From the NCBI RefSeq assembly GCF_019710475.1, contig NZ_JAJFAX010000005.1:248001-312000 (forward strand): 64,000 nucleotides of DNA, written 5' to 3'. This stretch comes from Glycomyces sp. TRM65418. Lineage in GTDB: Bacteria; Actinomycetota; Actinomycetes; Mycobacteriales; Micromonosporaceae. Below the pieces are notes generated by a model. That model was given only the letters and a program-made list of their open reading frames with translations. It was not told where the DNA came from and did not search any database. Of the stretch, positions 59,047 through 64,000 are shown in pieces. Each line of letters starts with the position of its first letter. Position 1 is the stretch's first letter. A program made the position numbers and the translations under genes.

Positions 59047-59730
59047 TCACCGGGCTCGTTCGATGCGCACCACGGTTGCGGGGACGGTGAAGACGGGGTC
59101 CGTCAGTTTCGATTCGCCGCACATCAAGATCTCGGCCTTGCCGCCGCCGGCCCGCTTGATGAGGCCCGCGTTCTCCTTGACCTCCAATGCCGCGCCTTGG
59201 CCCTTGATCGCGAGCATCACGCCGCCTTTGCGCGCCAGCGGCAGGCACCAGCCCACCAACTTGCCCAGCGGCGCAACGGCTCGCGAGACCACGACGTCGG
59301 ACTGGCCGCGCGGCGAGACCTCGTCGGCGCGGGCCCGGAGCACCTCGACGTTCGGCACGCCGAGGGCCGCGATGACCTCCCCCAGGAAGTCCACGCGACG
59401 CTGCATCGGCTCGACCAGCGTCACCCACAGGTCGGGGCGGGCGATGGCCAACGGGATGCCCGGCAGGCCGCCGCCGGAGCCGACGTCGACCACGTCGGCC
59501 TTCTCGGGGATGAGCTCCTCGACTACGGCGCTGCCGAGGATGTGCCGGCCCCACAGCCGCGGCACTTCGCGAGGGCCGATGATTCCGCGTTCGATGCCGA
59601 TCGTCGACAGCAGGCCGACATAGCCCTCCGCCCAGGCGATCCGCTCGTCGTCCGCTCCGAACACAGAGGCCAATGTTTCACGTGAAACATTGGCCTCGGC
59701 GATTTCGGAGCCGTTCGGCTCCTCAGTCAT
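59047..59730 (-). CDS. rsmG: 16S rRNA (guanine527-N7)-methyltransferase RsmG
   Basis: 227 residues (GidB). Methylates G527 in the 530 loop of 16S rRNA with S-adenosylmethionine. VVDVGSGGGLPGIPLAIARP is the cofactor loop, WVTLVEPMQRRVDFLGEV the second motif and VVVSRAVAPLGKLVGWCLPL the third. Starts at ATG 59730 with GGAG nearby. A parS site lies in its first codons (NVSRETLASV). Gene order jag-rsmG-parA is conserved. Confidence 0.96.
   Translation of the reverse strand: MTEEPNGSEIAEANVSRETLASVFGADDERIAWAEGYVGLLSTIGIERGIIGPREVPRLWGRHILGSAVVEELIPEKADVVDVGSGGGLPGIPLAIARPDLWVTLVEPMQRRVDFLGEVIAALGVPNVEVLRARADEVSPRGQSDVVVSRAVAPLGKLVGWCLPLARKGGVMLAIKGQGAALEVKENAGLIKRAGGGKAEILMCGESKLTDPVFTVPATVVRIERAR
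59666..59697. promoter_or_regulatory. parS: parS site 6 in rsmG (32-bp palindrome)
   Basis: TGTTTCACGTGAAACA at 59674-59689; the perfect symmetry covers 59666-59697 (GAGGCCAA arms). It lies inside coding sequence, so the arms are constrained by both protein and symmetry. Confidence 0.93.
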
Positions 59731-59771
59731 TTTCACTCCGCGTATTGACGATGCCCCTGCGGGATCGCAGG

Positions 59772-60266
59772 TTATTCGGGCTTGACGACGACCCGGCGGC
59801 GCGGCTCGGCGCCTTCCGACTCGCTCTGCACGCCTTCGGTGGCGTTGATGACGTCGTGGACGCACTTGCGCTCGAAGGCGCTCATGGGGTCCAGCTTGAC
59901 GACGTCACCGGTCTCGATGACCCGCTTGGCGGTCTTCTCGGCCAGCTCGGCCAGCTTCTTGCGGCGTCCGGCACGGTAGCCCCCGATGTCGAGCATCAGG
60001 CGCGAGTGGTCCCCGGTCTTGCGGTACACCGCCAGGCGGCAGAGCTCCTGAAGGGCTTCCAGGGTCTGGCCCTTCGGGCCGACCAGGCCGCCGAGGTCTT
60101 CGCCGACGATCTCGACCTGGGGGCGGTCGCCGACCACCAGTTCGTCGATGTCGCCGTCGAGGTCGAGGATGTCCAGCAGGCCTTCCATGTAGTCGGCCGC
60201 CACTTCGCTCTGCTCAAAGAGGTCGTCTTCGGAGGCCACCTCGTCCTCCCGCACCGTTGCTCCCAT
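59772..60266 (-). CDS. jag: Jag/KhpB-like RNA-binding protein (KH and R3H domains)
   Basis: 164 residues. The KH region has GEDLGGLVGPKGQTLEALQE (GxxG-type loop) and the R3H region has DPMSAFERKCVHDVI with ERKCVH. Found beside yidC; binds RNA and supports membrane insertion and cell division control. ATG at 60266 chosen; a TTG 9 bases earlier, with AGGA nearby, is also possible. TATATAA-rich DNA upstream (60283-60298) may hold a promoter. Confidence 0.9.
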   Translation of the reverse strand: MGATVREDEVASEDDLFEQSEVAADYMEGLLDILDLDGDIDELVVGDRPQVEIVGEDLGGLVGPKGQTLEALQELCRLAVYRKTGDHSRLMLDIGGYRAGRRKKLAELAEKTAKRVIETGDVVKLDPMSAFERKCVHDVINATEGVQSESEGAEPRRRVVVKPE

Positions 60267-60357
60267 AATTGCCAACTCGTCCTATCGCTAGTTATATAAG
60301 CCTAGTTTGCACCATTGTGGCTGATTCGGGGTGCCTGCGCGGCCCCGGATCGTGCCC

Positions 60358-61470
60358 CTAGCCTTTTTTCTTCTTGGAGGCCTGCTGCGCGCCGCTGACC
60401 TTCTTGGCCCGAGCGATGCGTTCCGCCCGTGAGAGGTTCTTGCCCGCGCCGGGGCCGCCTTTCGCCGCGGGCTTCGGGCCCTCGGAGCCGTTCGACCCGG
60501 GGTCGGCGACGTCGCCGACGCCCGTGCCGTTGACGGGCCGCTTCGGTCCGGTGTGCTTCTTCGGCTTCTGGCCCGGCTTGGGGGCCAGTTCCTTGCGGCG
60601 CTGCTCGGCTTCGCGCTGCTCTTCGAGCATCTGCTGGTGCGCCTTGCTCCCGGGCTTCGGCGGCTTCGCCGTCGCGTTGTTCTGCGCGGGCGGCGGGTAC
60701 TTGTGGAGCACGTACTGCTGCTGCGCGAGCGAGAACAGGTTGTTCACGGTCCAGTAGATGACCACGCCGATGGGGAAGGCGCCGGCGGAGAAGATCATGA
60801 TCACCGGGATGCCGTAGAGCATCACCTTCTGGATCATCCGCTGGTTCGGGTCCTCGTTCCAGCCGGTCTTCAGGATCATCTGACGCGTGGTCAGGTAGGT
60901 CGTGAGGATCATGGCCGCGCCGAGGATGCCGGCGACGAGCTTGACCGCGAGCGCGGAGGAGCCGACCGCCGCGAGCTGGTCGCCGCTGGTCAGGAAGGTG
61001 CTCCAGAACGGCGCGTCGAACAGCGAGGCGTGGACGTAGGAGGTCCAGTCCTGCTCCACCCAGCCGTACAGCGTGTGGTTCTCGGTCTGCAGCGGGTCGG
61101 GACGGCGCAGCACGTGGAACAGCGCCAGGAAGACCGGCATCTGGATGAGGATGGGAAGGCAGCCCATGAGGGGGTTGGCCTTCTCCTTGCGGTACAGCTC
61201 CATCATCTCTTTCTGGAGCGTCTCGCGGTCACCCTTGTAGCGCTCCTGGAGCGCCTTGATCTCGGGGGCGAGCTTCTGCATCGCGCGCTGCGACTGGATC
61301 TGCTTCACGAAGAGCGGGAAGAGGATGATCCGGAGCGTCAGCACCACGCCGACGATGGCGAGGACCCATGACCAGTCGGTCGAGAGGGAGGTGGATCCGT
61401 CGAAGACCTTCGCCCACAGGTCGTGCCACCGCAACAGCACCCAGGACACGCCGTTGTAGGCCCACTCCAT
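60358..61470 (-). CDS. yidC: Membrane protein insertase YidC
   Basis: 370 residues. Inserts membrane proteins with or without Sec. The first helix is followed by LRIILFPLFVKQIQSQRAMQ with the conserved hydrophilic-groove Arg, then LYRKEKANPLMGCLPILIQM and, in the last helices, GVVIYWTVNNLFSLAQQQ. A long Lys/Pro-rich tail ends in KKKKG, a ribosome-binding extension. The ATG overlaps the yidD stop, showing translational coupling. GGAG lies upstream. Confidence 0.96.
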   Translation of the reverse strand: MEWAYNGVSWVLLRWHDLWAKVFDGSTSLSTDWSWVLAIVGVVLTLRIILFPLFVKQIQSQRAMQKLAPEIKALQERYKGDRETLQKEMMELYRKEKANPLMGCLPILIQMPVFLALFHVLRRPDPLQTENHTLYGWVEQDWTSYVHASLFDAPFWSTFLTSGDQLAAVGSSALAVKLVAGILGAAMILTTYLTTRQMILKTGWNEDPNQRMIQKVMLYGIPVIMIFSAGAFPIGVVIYWTVNNLFSLAQQQYVLHKYPPPAQNNATAKPPKPGSKAHQQMLEEQREAEQRRKELAPKPGQKPKKHTGPKRPVNGTGVGDVADPGSNGSEGPKPAAKGGPGAGKNLSRAERIARAKKVSGAQQASKKKKG

Positions 61471-61811
61471 CACTTGCGGACTCCAGTCATCTCGGTCTTC
61501 GAATTCACGTGCTCATGCCGGGGAGGTACGGGGTCGTGACCCCCGGGATGAAAGGGGTGGCACCGTCCCAGCCGTCGCAGGCTCAACCATATGCCACGCA
61601 CGACACCGTGTCGGGACAGCGCCTCAAGGGTATATGCGCTGCAACTGGGGTAGAAACGGCAGCGTGCCGGCAGCGCCGGGCTCACCCACCGACGGTACGC
61701 GATCACCGGTGCGGCGACCACACGGACCAGGGGTGTCTCGGCCGTTCGTACCGGTGCGGCGGGCGGGGGTTCGATCGGGGCGGGGACCGGCGCGGCCGCG
61801 GGGTGGATCAT
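61470..61811 (-). CDS. yidD: Membrane protein insertion efficiency factor YidD
   Basis: 113 residues. The signature [36 protein letters not shown] and [18 protein letters not shown] is complete. It assists YidC. It overlaps rnpA by 4 bp and yidC by one base, so rnpA-yidD-yidC are coupled. A Pro/Ala-rich N-terminus of about 35 residues is longer than in E. coli. Confidence 0.95.
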   Translation of the reverse strand: MIHPAAAPVPAPIEPPPAAPVRTAETPLVRVVAAPVIAYRRWVSPALPARCRFYPSCSAYTLEALSRHGVVRGIWLSLRRLGRCHPFHPGGHDPVPPRHEHVNSKTEMTGVRK

Positions 61812-62236
61812 GGCGCACCCCGGCGCCCGCGGGGGCCGCCGCCTTTGCCGCTGCGGGCGGCCTGCACGGCGTCGGTGAGGTCCCGTCGCAGCCCGGCGAA
61901 GTCGCGTTCGGCGGCGCGGGGCGTGGCCCGCACGACCACGTCGGTTCCGGCGGGCCAGTGCGGCAGTTCGGCGGCGGCGGCGTGGCGCAGGCGGCGCTTG
62001 ACCTTGTTGCGGACGACGGCGTTCCCGACGGCCTTGGAGACGACGAAACCCGCCCGCGCCGTGCGGTTCGCATCGGCGGCGGGCGGTGTCGACGGCGGTG
62101 AAGCCGAGTGGTCTTCGGTCCGGTGCGGCGCAGGTGCCCAGTGCACGACGACGCCGCCGCGGGCGGCGCGGCGGCCTCGCTTGAGCACCGAACCGAAGTC
62201 CCGGCTGCTGCGAATGCGCGCGTCGGCTGGAAGCAC
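61808..62236 (-). CDS. rnpA: Ribonuclease P protein component
   Basis: 142 residues. Protein subunit of RNase P, which trims tRNA 5' ends. The N-terminus [20 protein letters not shown] is the family start, and [20 protein letters not shown] is the RNR motif. I chose GTG 62236 because homologues begin at MLP; GTG 62245 is the alternative. A Gly/Arg-rich C-terminal tail is added. Confidence 0.93.
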   Translation of the reverse strand: MLPADARIRSSRDFGSVLKRGRRAARGGVVVHWAPAPHRTEDHSASPPSTPPAADANRTARAGFVVSKAVGNAVVRNKVKRRLRHAAAAELPHWPAGTDVVVRATPRAAERDFAGLRRDLTDAVQAARSGKGGGPRGRRGAP

Positions 62237-62293
62237 CTGGATCACGTCCTCGTCGAGGCCCTCAGGGGGCCGCAGGGACCGGGAGGCAAGCGC

Positions 62294-62431
62294 TCAGACG
62301 GTCAGCTGCTTGCGACCCTTGTTGCGGCGCGCGTTGACGATGGCGCGGCCGGCACGGGTCCGCATGCGCAGCCGGAAGCCGTGGGTGCGCTTGCGACGGC
62401 GGTTGTTCGGCTGGTAGGTGCGCTTGCTCAC
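62294..62431 (-). CDS. rpmH: 50S ribosomal protein L34
   Basis: 45 residues, [20 protein letters not shown] and [18 protein letters not shown], the complete L34 sequence pattern. GTG start at 62431 with GGGAGA upstream. First gene of the rpmH-rnpA-yidD-yidC block; a TAGGCT (62518-62523, minus) is a candidate -10. Confidence 0.97.
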   Translation of the reverse strand: MSKRTYQPNNRRRKRTHGFRLRMRTRAGRAIVNARRNKGRKQLTV

Positions 62432-62743
62432 GACGGATGTCTCCCATAACGAATCAAATGGCCACTGCGTCGCCCGGGCTCGGGCCCCGCCCAACGGGCT
62501 TCGGGGACGCGGAGAACAGCCTAGCAGGGCATTCACGCGGCGGCCCAGCCGCTGAGGGCGGGTGTGGCATGCCCCTCTGGTTCGAGCGGGCAACTCGCTC
62601 ATGTTACTCGCCGCGGCGCCGTGCCCGCCACCGCGGTCCCTCGATCGGGGCCGGCCCGCGCAGGGGCGGACCGTCCTCCCCGGCCGGCCTCCGGCGCGTC
62701 CCGGCGCTGCCGGGCGGGACGGCCGCGGCAACTGCGAGCACCC

Positions 62744-62907
62744 TGTGGATAACTTTGCCGGTGCGGTGCACGACTTCGACGGCGCCCGAACGGCATCGTC
62801 ATCAGACGCCCACGAAAGTGCTGGTCATGACCGTTTTTCAAGAATCTTTGTCATGAGCGGCGCATGTGCACAGGCCAGCTGAAGGCCTGTGGATAACCTG
62901 TGGAAAA
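62744..62907. promoter_or_regulatory. DnaA boxes in the rpmH-dnaA gap
   Basis: TGTGGATAA at 62744-62752 and 62888-62896 (TTATCCACA on the minus strand, a perfect DnaA box) and TGTGGAAAA at 62899-62907 (one mismatch). They lie 130-295 bases before dnaA, so they may regulate dnaA, or belong to oriC, which in this group normally lies after dnaA. The rest of 62432-63038 has no gene. Confidence 0.75.
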
Positions 62908-63038
62908 CTTGCTGGAACGCACTGGGGACGACCGGTGCGGCGGTGCGGATGACCTGTATCGGAGCCTACTCGGTGCGGCTGCCGAACTTCGCGGAACGCC
63001 CCGTTCAGGACTCGAGCTCACGCAAAGGGATGGCGAAG

Positions 63039-64000
63039 GTGACCGACCAAGATCTGTCGGCAGTCTGGTCGGCGGTGACCGCCGAACTGGCTGACACGTC
63101 GGCGCTGACCCGCCAGCAGCAGGCGTGGATGCGGCTGACCCGGCCGGTCCTGGCGGTGGGCGGCACGTTCATCATCGCCGCCCCCGACAAGTTCGCCCGC
63201 TCCGCGTTCGAGTCGAAGCTGCGCCTGCCGATCAGCGAGGCCCTCTCCCGGCGCATGGGCCAGCCGACGCAGATCGCGGTGACCTTGCAGGAGAAGCAGG
63301 TCGAACTGCCGAACGCCGTCAACATGGAGGCCACCGGGGTCCCTGCGGCTCCCGAGGCCGCCGCCGACGCCACCATCGTGTTCGAACGGCCCTCGTTCGG
63401 TCCCGAGCCCGGGGACGGCCGGCGGGCCGCCGAGCCGCCGGAGGAGCGCTCGCCCGAGCCGTCGCCGCCGCGCGCCCCGGCGCGGAAGACCGTCCCGGCG
63501 CCGAGCCCGCCGAGCCTGTTCGACACCGCCGCGTTCCGCCCCGGGGACGGCCAGCGGACCGCCGAGCCGGCCGAGGCCCCGCGCGCACCCGAACGGAACG
63601 AGGCCGCGCCGGATGCGACGGAGCGCTCCGATGCGATCCGGCAGCAGCCGTCCCGCCCGGCCGAGGCCGAGCCCGCCTCCCGCTGGGAGGAGCGCGCCGA
63701 GCCGCCGGGCGAGGAGCTGGAGCGGGTCCTCGCCGAGTCCGCGCACGGCCGCGGCGGGCAGGACCACGGCGGCAAGGACCACGGGTCCGCGCCGCCGGTG
63801 GCCCCGCCCCCGTCCGACGACCCCGACCCCGAGCGCCGGGGCGGGATCACCAAGGCCGGCGGCAACAGCGCCCCCGTCAAAGCGGTGGACGGGGTCGGGC
63901 GCCTCAACCCGCGCTACAACTTCGACACGTTCGTCATCGGCTCCTCGAACCGCTTCGCGCACGCGGCGGCCTTCGCCGTGGCCGAGGCCCCCGCGAAGGC
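63039..64000 (+). CDS. dnaA: Chromosomal replication initiator DnaA, N-terminal part (runs off the window)
   Basis: About 320 codons are inside. Domain I (about 1-90) begins [20 protein letters not shown] and includes [20 protein letters not shown]. Domain II is a long linker of about 180 residues, Pro/Glu/Ala/Arg-rich, as in Streptomyces DnaA. Domain III begins [20 protein letters not shown]. The Walker A lies beyond the window. The GTG at 63039 is preferred (AAAGGGA 8 bases upstream); the ATG at 63030 overlaps that site. The direction is opposite to rpmH. Confidence 0.96.
   Translation, partial: MTDQDLSAVWSAVTAELADTSALTRQQQAWMRLTRPVLAVGGTFIIAAPDKFARSAFESKLRLPISEALSRRMGQPTQIAVTLQEKQVELPNAVNMEATGVPAAPEAAADATIVFERPSFGPEPGDGRRAAEPPEERSPEPSPPRAPARKTVPAPSPPSLFDTAAFRPGDGQRTAEPAEAPRAPERNEAAPDATERSDAIRQQPSRPAEAEPASRWEERAEPPGEELERVLAESAHGRGGQDHGGKDHGSAPPVAPPPSDDPDPERRGGITKAGGNSAPVKAVDGVGRLNPRYNFDTFVIGSSNRFAHAAAFAVAEAPAK

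Noticed and set aside
1-64000. CRISPR arrays, insertion sequences, prophage or integrase genes
   Set aside because: None seen: no regular direct-repeat array with spacers, no transposase or integrase motif.
1-64000. Riboswitches upstream of purine, trx or cell-wall genes
   Set aside because: No recognisable conserved aptamer core; many of these genes appear leaderless.

Overview
The window is a high-GC actinobacterial chromosome segment that runs into the replication-origin region. The right-hand end has the canonical order parB-parA-rsmG-jag-yidC-yidD-rnpA-rpmH-dnaA, here on the minus strand up to rpmH with dnaA leaving on the plus strand. The proteasome activator Bpa (C-terminal GQYL), the inositol phosphate synthase Ino1 with its PadR partner, the MurJ plus pseudokinase pair, the SigM-type sigma factor next to trxBA, and parS sites of the sequence TGTTTCACGTGAAACA all point to Actinomycetes. 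A Glycomyces/Micromonospora-like lineage would fit, but that placement is inference.

Layout. 1-5.7 kb: a MerR-family regulator (cut by the window edge) divergent from an Old Yellow Enzyme reductase, a small helical protein followed by an alpha/beta hydrolase (ESX-like pair), a phosphotransferase and a DinB-like protein. 5.9-19.2 kb: purine biosynthesis (purM, purF, purL, purQ, purS, purB on minus, purD on plus), interrupted by a large membrane-anchored repeat protein and a sterol-carrier-like protein, and flanked by a degenerate PAP2 membrane protein. 19.2-28 kb: arginine deiminase, a PAS protein, a large membrane protein, secreted/anchored proteins, a beta-lactamase-fold serine hydrolase and a GlcD-type flavoenzyme. 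28.3-32.9 kb: pabC-like lyase, Fur-family regulator, YgfZ, asparaginase II, tRNA-Leu(CAG), bpa. 33-37.8 kb: acyltransferase, cyclophilin, MFS transporter, ino1, padR. 38-50.9 kb: class A penicillin-binding protein, GT87-like transferase, CCA-adding enzyme, murJ, pseudokinase, sigM, anti-sigma, trxB, trxA. 51-64 kb: acetyltransferases, aminotransferase, ddl-like ligase, HIT-like protein, then the parABS/rpmH/dnaA block.

How it works together. The right half couples envelope assembly (PBP, MurJ, pseudokinase, Ddl, YidC), redox stress control (SigM module with an ECF-type promoter before trxBA) and chromosome partition and replication. Six parS sites lie between 54.5 and 59.7 kb. Two of these are the centres of 38-bp perfect palindromes in convergent gaps; one overlaps the predicted -35 of parA; three lie inside the parB and rsmG coding regions. 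Three copies of an undescribed repeat of about 75-80 bp occur in the same stretch, each in a convergent gap.

A recurrent signal across the window is a -10 hexamer of the form TANNNT placed 6 bases before an ATG or GTG. This indicates many leaderless mRNAs, and I used it to set several start codons. Most long overlapping open frames on the opposite strand are artefacts of the high GC content and are left out.
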